Shown: positions 1 to 7,685, numbered from the stretch's first letter. The stretch is 13,218 bases of DNA from Micromonosporaceae bacterium (GCA_019690055.1 JADGGF010000065.1:1-13218); one strand, 5' to 3'. Notes: generated by a model not told the origin, from the letters alone. A program made the numbers and translations.

Positions 1-144
1 GGTCGGCACAGCCGGTGGGGTCGGGTACGCGGGCGGCGCCGGATAGGCGGACGGGGCCGGATAGGCGGACGGGGCCGGATAGGCGGACGGGGCCGAGTAC
101 GGCGTTGTGGATTGCTGGTTCGGATCGTTCGGAGTCTCGGTCAC
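1..144 (-). CDS. N-terminus of a Pro/Ala/Tyr-rich repeat protein (partial, runs off the left edge)
   Basis: A GTG codon at 144-142 opens a frame of 48 codons with no stop up to the window edge. It is preceded by the purine-rich stretch GAAGAGG, a plausible ribosome binding site. The protein begins VTETPNDPNQQS and then carries three copies of APSAYP followed by looser PPAYP/PTPP units. Low-complexity Pro/Ala/Tyr N-termini of this kind are common in actinobacterial membrane or envelope proteins, where they precede transmembrane or DUF4190-like domains, but the informative domain lies outside the window. The gene follows the amidohydrolase on the same strand after a 224-bp gap that holds a dyad-symmetric site, so it probably has its own promoter. 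Function is unknown. The start and frame are well supported by the in-frame repeats. Confidence 0.7.
   Translation of the reverse strand, partial: MTETPNDPNQQSTTPYSAPSAYPAPSAYPAPSAYPAPPAYPTPPAVPT
41..94 (-). repeat. 18-bp perfect tandem repeat, 3 copies
   Basis: The unit GGATAGGCGGACGGGGCC (plus strand) occurs at 41-58, 59-76 and 77-94 without a mismatch. On the minus strand each unit encodes the hexapeptide APSAYP of the left-edge protein. Identity at synonymous positions suggests recent expansion by slippage, and copy number may vary between strains. Confidence 0.95.
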
Positions 145-294
145 CCTGTGCCTCTTCTCAACAGTGACGTCCGCCTGTGCGTGTCTGCTCGTCGTGGTCC
201 CCCGTGTCTCGCCGTGTGGCACGGCGCCGCGGGCCCAGAGGCCGCCGCTGCATCGTAGGCCCCGCGCGCTACTGTCCGCTGGCCCGGCTCGCCT

Positions 295-318
295 TCACGA
301 CATTCCGGACCGTCGTGA
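295..318. promoter_or_regulatory. 24-bp imperfect palindrome between the amidohydrolase and the Pro-rich gene
   Basis: TCACGAC at 295-301 and GTCGTGA at 312-318 are perfect inverted arms. The centre of the ten bases between them is itself the palindrome TCCGGA (304-309), on the same axis of symmetry. It lies 51 bp past the amidohydrolase stop and about 150 bp before the Pro-rich gene start. A weak promoter-like pair, CGGACA (278-273) and TACGAT (257-252), follows it in the minus direction with a 15-bp spacer. The symmetry fits a dimeric regulator's operator. A terminator hairpin for the upstream gene is the alternative, but no T-run follows. Confidence 0.4.
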
Positions 319-368
319 CCTCCGATATCCGAAAGCACTCGGCCGACGGTCGCAGCCTCCGGAGCGGG

Positions 369-1484
369 TCACGTCCGGACGGGCCGGCCGCGCAGGACGA
401 CCAGCCGCGGTGTGCGCAGGACGGTGAGGTCCACGCGGGGGTCGTCGTCGTAGACCACGAGGTCGGCCAGACCCCCCTCGGTCAGACCGGGGAACCCCAA
501 CCACTCCCGCGCCCCCCACGAGCCGGCGCGCAGCACATCCACTGTGGACATTCCGGCCCGTTCCCGGAGCAGCAGCATCTCCGACACTGTCTCGCCGTGC
601 GAGATCCCGCCGCCCGCGTCGGAGCCGACGTAGATCGGCACCCCGGCCTCGTAAGCGGCGGCCACAACGCTCGGGAAGCGCTCGCGCAGCCGGCGCATGT
701 GCGCGGCGTAACCGGGGAACTTATCCTCCGCCTTGGCCGCAATCGATTCGAAGGTTTCGACATTTATCATTGTTGGCACCAGGGCGGTGCCCCGGGCCGC
801 CATCTCGGCGATGTCGTCTTCCGACAGGCCTGTGCCGTGCTCGACCGAGTCCACCCCGGCCCGGACCATGGCCGCGACCGACTCCTCGGCGAACAGGTGG
901 GCGGCCACCCGGACGCCAGCGGCGTGCGCGGCGTCCACGGCCCGGGCCATCGCGTCCAGGTCCCAGCCGGGGGCAAGGTCGCCCAGGCCGCGGTCGATCC
1001 AGTCGCCGACCAGCTTCACCCACCCGTTACCGGCCGCCGCCTGCGCCGCCACGGCTGCCGGCAGATCCTCGGCCGTCACCTCCAGCCCGATGTCGCGCAG
1101 GTACCGCCGTACGGGCGCGATGTGCCGACCCGCCCGGGCCAGGCGGGGCACGTCGGGGTCGTCGTCCAGTTCCGGGTAAGGCAGCGGCGAGCCGGCGTCC
1201 CGGATGGCGAGCACCCCGGCATCCCGGTCGACGACGGCCAGCGACCGGGCCTCGTCCACCGACTCCACGGGCGCGGCGCCGTAGCGGATGCCGAGATGGC
1301 AATGGGCGTCGACCAGACCGGGCAGCACGAACCCGCGGTCGGCGAGAGTCACCGCGCCCGGGACCGGCTCGAAGGTGACGCGGTCCCCGACGAGCCACAG
1401 GTCACGGACCTCGTCGTCGGGCAGCACCACGCCCCGGACGTGCCAGGCTTCGGGCGAGTCGGCGGCTGGCGGGACATCGCTCAT
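369..1484 (-). CDS. Amidohydrolase-superfamily metal-dependent hydrolase
   Basis: This 371-residue protein has the full metal-site signature of the amidohydrolase superfamily (PF01979, imidazolonepropionase-like group). His61 and His63 lie in DAHCHLG after the N-terminal beta-sandwich strand GFVLPGLVD. Lys157 in GWVKLVG is the candidate carboxylated bridging lysine. His196 (AAHLF), His216 (VEHGTG) and Asp289 (GSDAGGG) complete the set. The C-terminal strands LADLVVYDDDP...VVLRGRPV are the usual second half of the sandwich. All catalytic residues are present, so it should be an active hydrolase of a cyclic amide, ester or similar bond; the substrate cannot be read from the sequence. Translation starts at ATG (MSDVPP) with AGGA 8 nt upstream. 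It lies 59 bp downstream of ffh, and mycobacteria have a homologous gene beside ffh, so the pairing is ancient although no functional link is known. Confidence 0.88.
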   Translation of the reverse strand: MSDVPPAADSPEAWHVRGVVLPDDEVRDLWLVGDRVTFEPVPGAVTLADRGFVLPGLVDAHCHLGIRYGAAPVESVDEARSLAVVDRDAGVLAIRDAGSPLPYPELDDDPDVPRLARAGRHIAPVRRYLRDIGLEVTAEDLPAAVAAQAAAGNGWVKLVGDWIDRGLGDLAPGWDLDAMARAVDAAHAAGVRVAAHLFAEESVAAMVRAGVDSVEHGTGLSEDDIAEMAARGTALVPTMINVETFESIAAKAEDKFPGYAAHMRRLRERFPSVVAAAYEAGVPIYVGSDAGGGISHGETVSEMLLLRERAGMSTVDVLRAGSWGAREWLGFPGLTEGGLADLVVYDDDPRVDLTVLRTPRLVVLRGRPVRT

Positions 1485-1513
1485 ACACCCGTCCTACACC
1501 ATCGCCTGATCGC

Positions 1514-1527
1514 GCCCGGCGGCGGGC
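1514..1527 (-). terminator. Weak GC hairpin in the ffh-amidohydrolase gap
   Basis: GCCCG (1514-1518) and CGGGC (1523-1527) can form a 5-bp stem with a 4-nt loop inside a GC-only stretch. No T-run follows, so at most it pauses or partly terminates transcription leaving ffh. The amidohydrolase could well be read through from ffh. Confidence 0.15.
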
Positions 1528-1543
1528 GGCGGCGGGGCGGGGC

Positions 1544-3082
1544 TCAGCCGTTCTTGTCGCGGCGGCGGAGCTTGCTCAGGTCGAACCGGGGCATCGGAGC
1601 CCCGGGCGCCAGCCCGGGTATCCCGTCGAGCCCACCCGGCAGCGCCGACGGGTCGAACTTGGTCGGCAGACCACCCACGCCGCCCATCGGGACCGGGCGC
1701 CGCGCGCCGGAACCGCCCTTGCCACCCTTGCGCTTGTTCTTCGGGGACTTGGTCGCCTTGCGCCGGCCCGGCAGGCCGAACAGACTCGTCATCTGCTTCA
1801 TCTGCTTCTGCGCCTCGGCGAACCGGTTCATCAGCTGGTTGACGTCCGTGACGGAGACGCCCGAACCGTTGGCGATCCGGAGCCGGCGCGACGCATTGAT
1901 AATCTTTGGATTCTGCCGCTCGGCCGGCGTCATCCCGCGAATGATCGCCACAATCTTGTCGAAGTGGCGGTCGTCCAGCTCGGCCAGCGCGTCCTTGTAC
2001 TGGCTCATGCCCGGAAGCATGGCCAGCATGTTCGTGATCGGACCCATGCGACGCAGCGTGGTGATCTGGTCCAGGAAGTCCTCGAGAGTGAAGACGTCGC
2101 CGCCGACGAGCTTGGCGGCCATCCGCTCCTTCTGCTCCTCGTCGAAGGCGGCCTCGGCCTGCTCGATCAGGGTCAGCACGTCACCCATGCCGAGGATGCG
2201 GCTGGCCATACGGTCCGGGTGGAAGACATCGAAATCTTCGAGCTTTTCACCCGTGGACGCGTAGAGGATCGGGCAGCCGGTCACCTCGCGGACCGACAGT
2301 GCCGCGCCACCCCGGGAGTCACCGTCGAGTTTGGACAGAACCACGCCCGTGATGCCGACCCCGTCCCGGAACGCCTCGGCGGTCGCGACGGCGTCCTGAC
2401 CGACCATCGCGTCGATGACGAACAGCACCTCGTCCGGCGAGATGGCATCCCGGATGTCGGCCGCCTGCTGCATCATCTCGGCGTCGATGCCCAGCCGGCC
2501 CGCCGTGTCGACGATCACAATGTCGCGCAGGTGCCGGCGGGCGTGCTCGATCGAATCGCGGGCCACCGCCACCGGGTCCCCGACCCCGTTACCGGGCTCC
2601 GGCGCGAACACCTCGACCCCGGCGCGCTCACCCAGCACCTGCAGCTGGTTGACGGCGTTGGGTCGCTGCAGGTCGGCCGCGACCAGCAACGGCTGGTGCC
2701 CCTGCGCGCGCAGGTGGCGGGCGAGCTTGCCGGCCAGCGTGGTCTTACCGGAACCCTGCAGGCCCGCGAGCATGATCACGGTCGGCGGGTGCTTGGCGAA
2801 GTTCAGCCGCCGGGCCTCGCCGCCGAGCACGGCGACCAGCTCTTCGTGAACGATCTTGATGACCTGCTGGGCGGGGTTGAGCGCCTGGGACACCTCGGCC
2901 CCCCGCGCCCGCTCCTTGAGCCGGGCGATGAAGCCCTTGACCACGGGCAACGCGACGTCCGCCTCCAACAGCGCACGCCGGATCTCCCGGGCCGTCGTGT
3001 CAATGTCGGCGTCGGTGAGCCGACCCTTGCCGCGCAGCTTCGAGAAGATGCCGGAGAGCCGGTCGCTCAGCGAGTCAAACAC
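1544..3082 (-). CDS. ffh: Signal recognition particle GTPase Ffh (SRP54)
   Basis: Ffh binds signal sequences of nascent membrane and secreted proteins together with 4.5S/SRP RNA, and docks with FtsY at the membrane through paired GTPase domains. The 512-residue product shows the expected order. An N-domain four-helix bundle (about 1-85) is followed by the G domain with GLQGSGKTT (107-115, P-loop), DLQRP (137-141), DTAGR (192-196) and SKLDGD (250-255). A Met-rich M domain (about 325-435) contains MLPGM and the SRP-RNA-binding segment SRRLRIANGSG (398-408). A basic Lys/Arg/Gly-rich tail (about 436-465) and a Gly/Pro/Met tail extend beyond the M domain and make the protein longer than the E. coli form. 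The GTG start has GAGGA 7 nt upstream. It lies 184 bp after glnD, with a promoter-like element in the gap. Confidence 0.97.
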   Translation of the reverse strand: MFDSLSDRLSGIFSKLRGKGRLTDADIDTTAREIRRALLEADVALPVVKGFIARLKERARGAEVSQALNPAQQVIKIVHEELVAVLGGEARRLNFAKHPPTVIMLAGLQGSGKTTLAGKLARHLRAQGHQPLLVAADLQRPNAVNQLQVLGERAGVEVFAPEPGNGVGDPVAVARDSIEHARRHLRDIVIVDTAGRLGIDAEMMQQAADIRDAISPDEVLFVIDAMVGQDAVATAEAFRDGVGITGVVLSKLDGDSRGGAALSVREVTGCPILYASTGEKLEDFDVFHPDRMASRILGMGDVLTLIEQAEAAFDEEQKERMAAKLVGGDVFTLEDFLDQITTLRRMGPITNMLAMLPGMSQYKDALAELDDRHFDKIVAIIRGMTPAERQNPKIINASRRLRIANGSGVSVTDVNQLMNRFAEAQKQMKQMTSLFGLPGRRKATKSPKNKRKGGKGGSGARRPVPMGGVGGLPTKFDPSALPGGLDGIPGLAPGAPMPRFDLSKLRRRDKNG

Positions 3083-3134
3083 GAGTCTTCCTCAGGATCG
3101 GGGGTTGATGGACAGGCGGGAAGCGGGCCATCCC

Positions 3135-3140
3135 AGGGTA
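3135..3140 (-). promoter_or_regulatory. Candidate -10 element for ffh
   Basis: On the minus strand, GGCTACCCTGG contains TACCCT, a fit to the actinobacterial TANNNT -10 pattern, 52 bp upstream of the ffh start. The -35 region is not recognisable; a GC dyad, CCCGCC-GG-GGCGGG (3149-3162), occupies the spacer. The 184-bp gap after the tightly packed amtB-glnB-glnD genes also suggests that ffh has its own start site. Confidence 0.35.
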
Positions 3141-3266
3141 GCCGCCGACCCGCCGGGGCGGGCAGCTGTACGGGCGGCCCGACCCGGGACCGTGACCGTA
3201 CGATCCGAGCTCTCGCCCGGCCCAGGCGCCCCTGTTCAGCCGGATGCTCCAGTCGAGCCCGCTGCT

Positions 3267-5780
3267 CTAGTCCAGCACGGGCAGCGCCGCGGCGAGCACG
3301 GCCCGCTCGACCGCGGCCCGCTCGGGGGCACTCGACCAGTCTCCCACCAGGTAGAACGCATCGACCACATCCGAGCCCAGGGTGGAGATGCGGGCGGCCC
3401 GGATGTGCGCCCCGGCGAGCTCGAGGGCGTGCGCCACGCGGTAGAGCAGGCCCGCGTCGTCCGCGGCCCGCAGCTCCAGGATGGTGGCGTCGGTGGCCCG
3501 GTCGACAGCCCACACCACCCGCGGCGGCGGCGCCTCCCGCTCGGTACCACCCCGCGGGCGGGTGCTGCGGACCCGGGCGGCGAGGGCGGCGTTCACGTCG
3601 AGCTCGCCGGCGAGCGCCCGCGTGAGGTCGACGACCAGCCGCTGGCGGTCGGGGCCGGCGACGTCCCGCGGCTGCACCCGGCACGAGACGACCGTCACCG
3701 CATCCCCGTCCACGGTGCTCGTGGCGGTGTCGGCCGAGACCACATCCAGGCGATGCAGGGTGAGGCAGCCCGCCACCGACGCGAGCAGACCGATCCGATC
3801 GCGCGCGGCCACCGTGACCCGATCAGGCGTGATCTCGATGGCCGGCAGCGGGCCGGTGACCAGCGACGACCACCGGGCCGGATTCGCCGGGGGCGGGGCG
3901 ACCGTCCCCGTGACGAGAGCAGCCCGCACCCGCACCACCAGGTCGGCCACCAACCGCTCCTTCCAGGCCGACCAAGCGGCCGGACCGGTCGCCACGGCGT
4001 CGGCCTTGCTGAGCGCGTGCAGCAGCTCGAGCGTCTCGACGTCGCCCACGATGTCCGCGACGTGCCGGACCGTCTGTGGGTCACCGAGGTCCCGCCGCGT
4101 CGCCACCTCGGGCAGCAGCAGGTGCCAGCGGACCAGGCGACCGATCGCGGCGACGTCCTCCGGCGGGAGCCCGATCGCCTCGACGATCCCGGTGGCGACG
4201 TCGACCCCGACCACCGAGTGGTCGCCGTGCAGTCCCTTGCCGATGTCGTGCAGCAGCGCCCCGAGGAAGAGCAGGTCGGGGCGCGCCACGTCGCGGGCGT
4301 ACCGGGCGGCCGCCGCCACCGCCTCGATGAGGTGCCGGTCGAGCGTGAAGCGGTGCACCGGGTTGTGCTGGGGAGCGCTGCGGATGCGCGCCCACTCCGG
4401 CAACCACGCGGTGACCAGGCCGTACCGGTCGCACGCCTCCCAGGTCGAGACCAGCATCGGCCCGGCGCCGAGGAGCTGGGCGAACGCGGTGCGCGCCGGC
4501 TCCGGCCACGGCCGGGGCAGCGGCGGGCAGTGCCGGGCGAGCCACTCCAGCGTGCCGGGCGAGATGCGCAGGCCGTGCCGGGCCGCGGCCGCCGCGACCC
4601 GCACGGACAGCGTCGGGTCGACGACCGGGCCCACCGCGGCCCGCGCGAGCACCACCTCCCCGTCCTGCGCGACCACGTCCGGCGCCACGGGCGTACGCAC
4701 CGCCGGCCCGGCGCGGTGCCGGCCGTGCCGCTGCGCCGCTACCCACCGCTCGGCCGCGCGCAGCGCGTCGTCGACGGCGTAGGCGATCGTGCGGGCATCG
4801 TCGGCGATCCGGCGGCGCAGCGCCTCCGGACCGGGCAGGCCGAGCAGCGCGGCGACATCGTCGAGGTCCTGCACGAAGAGGCGGTCGCGCCGGCGCCCCG
4901 CCACCACGTGCAGGCCGTCGCGCACATCCAGCAGCCGGGTGTACCCGGCCCGGACCTGGGGTCGCCAGGCGTCGGCGACCTGGGCGAAGGCGACCCCGCG
5001 CAGGACCCGGACGTCCCGCAGGCCGCCTCGGGCCTCCTTCAGGTCACCGTCGAGCAGGAACGCGAGCTCGCCCTGGGTGCGCCAGCGCTGGGTGGTGAGT
5101 TCCCGCAGGACCGGCAGGTGCTGGCGGGCCAGCGCGCGCCACTGCTCCCGGACCACGTCCCGCAGCCGGTTGGTGAGCTGCTCCTCGCCGGCGACGTGCC
5201 GGATGTCGAGCAGGCCGAGCGCCGCCTTGGTGTCCTCGCGCCCGACCGCGAGCGCCTCATCGTGGGTGCGGACGGAGTGATCCAGCGTCAGGCCGGCATC
5301 CCACACCGGGTACCAGATGCGTTCGGCGACCGATCCCACGTCGGCCACCCCGGTGTGCAGGATCATGAGGTCGAGGTCGCTGTACGGCGCGCACTCGCGC
5401 CGCCCGAGCCCGCCCAACGCGGCCAGCGCGACCCCGGGCGGCGGCTGCGCCTGGTGGAACAGTTCCCCCAACCACGCGTCGAACGCCGCCGCGCGCTCCT
5501 CGCGGGCCGCGGCGCCCACACTCTGCTCGCCCCGAGGCGCACCATGCGCGTGGCCCGGGGCCGGTTCGTCCCGAGGCGGGCCGGGCGACCCACGGGCGGC
5601 CGCCGGGCCTGCCCCCTCGTCGGTCCCGGCGGAGTCAACCGGTGCGGGTGCCCCAGCACCGGAGGGATCAGGCGCCCCGGCCCCAGGTGGGCCGGCCGGG
5701 GCGGCCGCGCCGACAACGGAGGGACTGGTCGGCTGCGGCCCGGGGCCGCCTTCGCTGACCAGTCCCTCCATCGTCGTCAC
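3267..5780 (-). CDS. glnD: GlnD, PII nucleotidyltransferase / nucleotidyl-removing enzyme
   Basis: GlnD attaches a nucleotide to PII when glutamine is low and removes it when glutamine is high; in actinobacteria such as Corynebacterium and Streptomyces the modification is adenylylation. The 837-residue protein has the nucleotidyltransferase core GGLGRREC (123-130) with metal-binding SDLDL (134-138), the DLKEARGGLRDV block (246-257), the QHNPVHRFTLDRH segment (471-483), an HD hydrolase domain with FLGALLHDIGKG (His511-Asp512), and two C-terminal ACT domains (about 655-735 and 765-837) that would sense glutamine. The first 90 residues are Ala/Pro/Gly-rich and unlike other GlnD proteins. The start is uncertain: GTG at 5780 or ATG at 5771, neither with a clear ribosome binding site; GTG at the Val88 codon is another possibility. 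It sits 34 bp after glnB, presumably the same transcript. Confidence 0.95.
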   Translation of the reverse strand: MTTMEGLVSEGGPGPQPTSPSVVGAAAPAGPPGAGAPDPSGAGAPAPVDSAGTDEGAGPAAARGSPGPPRDEPAPGHAHGAPRGEQSVGAAAREERAAAFDAWLGELFHQAQPPPGVALAALGGLGRRECAPYSDLDLMILHTGVADVGSVAERIWYPVWDAGLTLDHSVRTHDEALAVGREDTKAALGLLDIRHVAGEEQLTNRLRDVVREQWRALARQHLPVLRELTTQRWRTQGELAFLLDGDLKEARGGLRDVRVLRGVAFAQVADAWRPQVRAGYTRLLDVRDGLHVVAGRRRDRLFVQDLDDVAALLGLPGPEALRRRIADDARTIAYAVDDALRAAERWVAAQRHGRHRAGPAVRTPVAPDVVAQDGEVVLARAAVGPVVDPTLSVRVAAAAARHGLRISPGTLEWLARHCPPLPRPWPEPARTAFAQLLGAGPMLVSTWEACDRYGLVTAWLPEWARIRSAPQHNPVHRFTLDRHLIEAVAAAARYARDVARPDLLFLGALLHDIGKGLHGDHSVVGVDVATGIVEAIGLPPEDVAAIGRLVRWHLLLPEVATRRDLGDPQTVRHVADIVGDVETLELLHALSKADAVATGPAAWSAWKERLVADLVVRVRAALVTGTVAPPPANPARWSSLVTGPLPAIEITPDRVTVAARDRIGLLASVAGCLTLHRLDVVSADTATSTVDGDAVTVVSCRVQPRDVAGPDRQRLVVDLTRALAGELDVNAALAARVRSTRPRGGTEREAPPPRVVWAVDRATDATILELRAADDAGLLYRVAHALELAGAHIRAARISTLGSDVVDAFYLVGDWSSAPERAAVERAVLAAALPVLD

Positions 5781-5814
5781 ACGGCGATTCGTTGTCGGCT
5801 ACTTCATTCGGTGG

Positions 5815-6153
5815 CTACAGGGCGTCCAGGCCGCGTTCGCCGGTCCGGACCCTGACCACCTCGTCGACCGAGGTCACCCACACCTTCCCGTCACCGATCT
5901 TGCCGGTACGGGCGGCGTTGACGACCGCCTCGACGACTTTGTCGGCGTCAATATCGTCGATGAGCACATCGATGCGGTACTTGGGCAGGAACTCCACGGT
6001 GTACTCGGCGCCCCGGTAGACCTCGGTGTGGCCCTTCTGGCGCCCGTACCCCTGGACCTCGCTCACGGTCATCCCCGAGACGCCCATCGCGTGCAGCGCC
6101 TCCTTGACCGCGTCGAGCTGGTGCGGCTTGATGACCGCCGTCACGAGTTTCAT
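5815..6153 (-). CDS. glnB: Nitrogen regulatory protein PII (GlnB/GlnK)
   Basis: This is a full-length, 112-residue PII signal protein, which forms trimers that bind ATP/ADP and 2-oxoglutarate. It begins MKLVTAVIKP and carries the T-loop GRQKGHTEVYRGAEYTVEF, in which Tyr51 is the site GlnD modifies. The B-loop TGKIGDGKVWV, which contacts nucleotide, is intact, and the C-terminus is RTGERGLDAL. The T-loop of such proteins plugs the cytoplasmic face of AmtB when nitrogen is plentiful. Lying between amtB (33 bp upstream) and glnD (34 bp downstream), it has channel and modifying enzyme on either side; by that context it behaves as a GlnK-type paralogue whatever the name. A purine-rich GAAGGG lies ahead of the ATG. 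It is presumably co-regulated with amtB by GlnR. Confidence 0.97.
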   Translation of the reverse strand: MKLVTAVIKPHQLDAVKEALHAMGVSGMTVSEVQGYGRQKGHTEVYRGAEYTVEFLPKYRIDVLIDDIDADKVVEAVVNAARTGKIGDGKVWVTSVDEVVRVRTGERGLDAL

Positions 6154-6186
6154 GCCCCCGAACCCTTCACCTGCCGTTCCGCCAGG

Positions 6187-7494
6187 CTACACACCCGAGG
6201 AAACAGAGTGAGCACCGGCGCTGCTGGTGGCCTCGACCGGGGTGAAGGTCTCGTACGCCGACTCCTTGTGCTCGTGCACGTCGATGCCCTCGATCTCCTG
6301 CTCCTCCTTGACCCGGAACAGGCCGACCGACTTGAGGATGAAGCCGATGACCAGCGCGACGACGAAGGACCAGACCGACACGATCGCCGCACCCTCGAAC
6401 TGAGCGACGAGCTGGTCGACACCGCCCCCGTTGAACAGGCCGACGCCGCTGCCCACGTACGCGCCCGTCGCCTCGTCGGTCGCGAAGTCCCAACCGACCA
6501 GGCCGATCCACAGGGTGCCGACCCAGCCGGCGACGAAGTGGATGCCGAACACGTCCAGCGAGTCGTCGTACTTGAGCACGTACTTGAGGCCCACGGCGAG
6601 GCAGGAGATCGCACCGGCGACCAGACCCAGAACCACGGCCCAGACCGGCTGCAGCGACGCACAGGACGGCGTGATGGCGACCAGGCCGGCGACCGCGCCG
6701 GAGGAGGCACCGACCAGGGTCGGCTTACCGTTCTTGATCCACTCGACGATGATCCAGCCGAGCAGCGCGGCCGCGGTGGCCACCTGGGTGTTGAGGAACG
6801 CGACCGCGGTGACGTGGTCCACGCCACCCTCGGAACCGGCGTTGAAGCCGAACCAGCCGAACCACAGCAGAGCGGCACCGAGAGCCACGAACGGAACGTT
6901 GTGCGGCTTGAAGGTCTGGTGCGGCCAGCCGACACGGCGGCCGAGCACGATCGCCAGCGCGAGCGCGGCCGCCCCGGCGTTGATGTGCACCGCGGTACCA
7001 CCGGCGAAGTCGATCACGCCGAGGTTGCCGATGAACCCGCCACCCCAGACCATGTGGGCCACGGGGGCGTACACGAGGGTGAACCAGGCGGCCGAGAAGA
7101 TCAGCCAGCCGGCGAACTTGGCCCGGTCGGAGAGCGCACCACTGATCAGGGCGACCGTGATGATGGCGAACATCATCTGGAACGCCATGAACACGTAGGT
7201 CGGCAGCCCCTCGCCCTGGCCGAAGAGGTCAACCGTGCCGAAGTACGACGACGGGTTGCCCCAGAAGCCCGGGGTGTCGCCGAACGGCACATCGTCACCG
7301 AAGGCGATGCCGAAGCCGTACAGCAGCCAGAGAACCGAGATGAGCCCGATCGATGAGAAGCTCATCATCATCATGTTCACGACGCTCTTCGCACGGTTCA
7401 GACCGCCATAGAAGAACGCCAGACCCGGTGTCATGAGCAACACCAGGGCGCTGGATACGAGGATCCAGCCGGTGTCAGGAGCGTTGAGTTCCAC
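6187..7494 (-). CDS. amtB: Ammonium transporter AmtB
   Basis: AmtB is a trimeric membrane channel that takes up ammonium. I place the start at GTG 7494 (VELNAPDTGW), which gives 435 residues, the normal family length. The open frame continues far upstream, but that extension would cover the GlnR-type sites and has no membrane-protein character. About eleven hydrophobic segments run from residue 10 to 395. Recognisable family motifs are TPGLAFFYGG (22-31), DFAGGTAVHINAG with the first pore histidine His170, FNAGS around 217-221, and DVFGIHFVAGWVGT with the second pore histidine His319. The N-terminus enters the first membrane helix directly, so there is no separate signal peptide as in E. coli AmtB. 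The hydrophilic tail after residue 395 is acidic and short. It leads the amtB-glnB-glnD operon. Confidence 0.97.
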   Translation of the reverse strand: MELNAPDTGWILVSSALVLLMTPGLAFFYGGLNRAKSVVNMMMMSFSSIGLISVLWLLYGFGIAFGDDVPFGDTPGFWGNPSSYFGTVDLFGQGEGLPTYVFMAFQMMFAIITVALISGALSDRAKFAGWLIFSAAWFTLVYAPVAHMVWGGGFIGNLGVIDFAGGTAVHINAGAAALALAIVLGRRVGWPHQTFKPHNVPFVALGAALLWFGWFGFNAGSEGGVDHVTAVAFLNTQVATAAALLGWIIVEWIKNGKPTLVGASSGAVAGLVAITPSCASLQPVWAVVLGLVAGAISCLAVGLKYVLKYDDSLDVFGIHFVAGWVGTLWIGLVGWDFATDEATGAYVGSGVGLFNGGGVDQLVAQFEGAAIVSVWSFVVALVIGFILKSVGLFRVKEEQEIEGIDVHEHKESAYETFTPVEATSSAGAHSVSSGV

Positions 7495-7561
7495 GCTGGG
7501 GGCCCCTCTCGAGGATGACGAGTCCTGTCCCGTCGCCTGGAACGGGCCGACGGGGCGGTGA

Positions 7562-7568
7562 ATCGTTA
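7562..7568 (-). promoter_or_regulatory. Candidate -10 element for amtB
   Basis: The only AT-richer stretch between the GlnR-type array and the amtB start is TAACGAT on the minus strand, about 68 bp before the GTG. No good -35 hexamer stands 16-18 bp upstream, as expected for an activator-dependent promoter. This is a weak prediction on sequence alone. Confidence 0.25.
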
Positions 7569-7625
7569 CGACGGCGGAGGGCGGCTCTGCCGGTCGCCGG
7601 TTGCGCGGAAGCCTGTCCGACCCCT

Positions 7626-7685
7626 GTTTCGCCGAAAGTCTCCGGCGCGTTTCCAGACCGTCACCGTGTGTTTCGGACATGTGAA
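7626..7685 (-). promoter_or_regulatory. GlnR-type operator array upstream of amtB
   Basis: Reading the plus strand, six half-sites follow one another: GTTTC at 7626, GTCTC at 7638, GTTTC at 7649, GTCAC at 7660, GTTTC at 7670 and GTGAA at 7681, with gaps of 7, 6, 6, 5 and 6 bp. On the amtB strand these read as GTnAC-like sites alternating with GAAAC. That matches the known GlnR consensus of GTnAC and GAAAC half-sites about 6 bp apart, repeated every 22 bp; here the repeats are 23 and 21 bp apart. The middle pair (7649-7664) matches perfectly. The array lies 132-191 bp upstream of the amtB start and would activate the operon under nitrogen limitation. Confidence 0.72.

Noticed and set aside
177..2264. 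A 695-codon open frame on the plus strand opposite the amidohydrolase and ffh
   Set aside because: It lies antisense to two genes with complete family motifs, and its product is Arg/Gly/Pro-rich with no recognisable domain. Long antisense frames are expected at this G+C content.
3149..3162. The CCCGCC-GG-GGCGGG dyad as a glnD terminator
   Set aside because: It has almost no loop and no T-run, and such GC dyads are common by chance at this composition. It also falls within the candidate ffh promoter.
2856..5855. A 999-codon open frame on the plus strand opposite glnD
   Set aside because: It is the antisense shadow of glnD; the product is Arg/Pro/Gly/Asp-rich with no motif, while the minus strand carries an intact GlnD.
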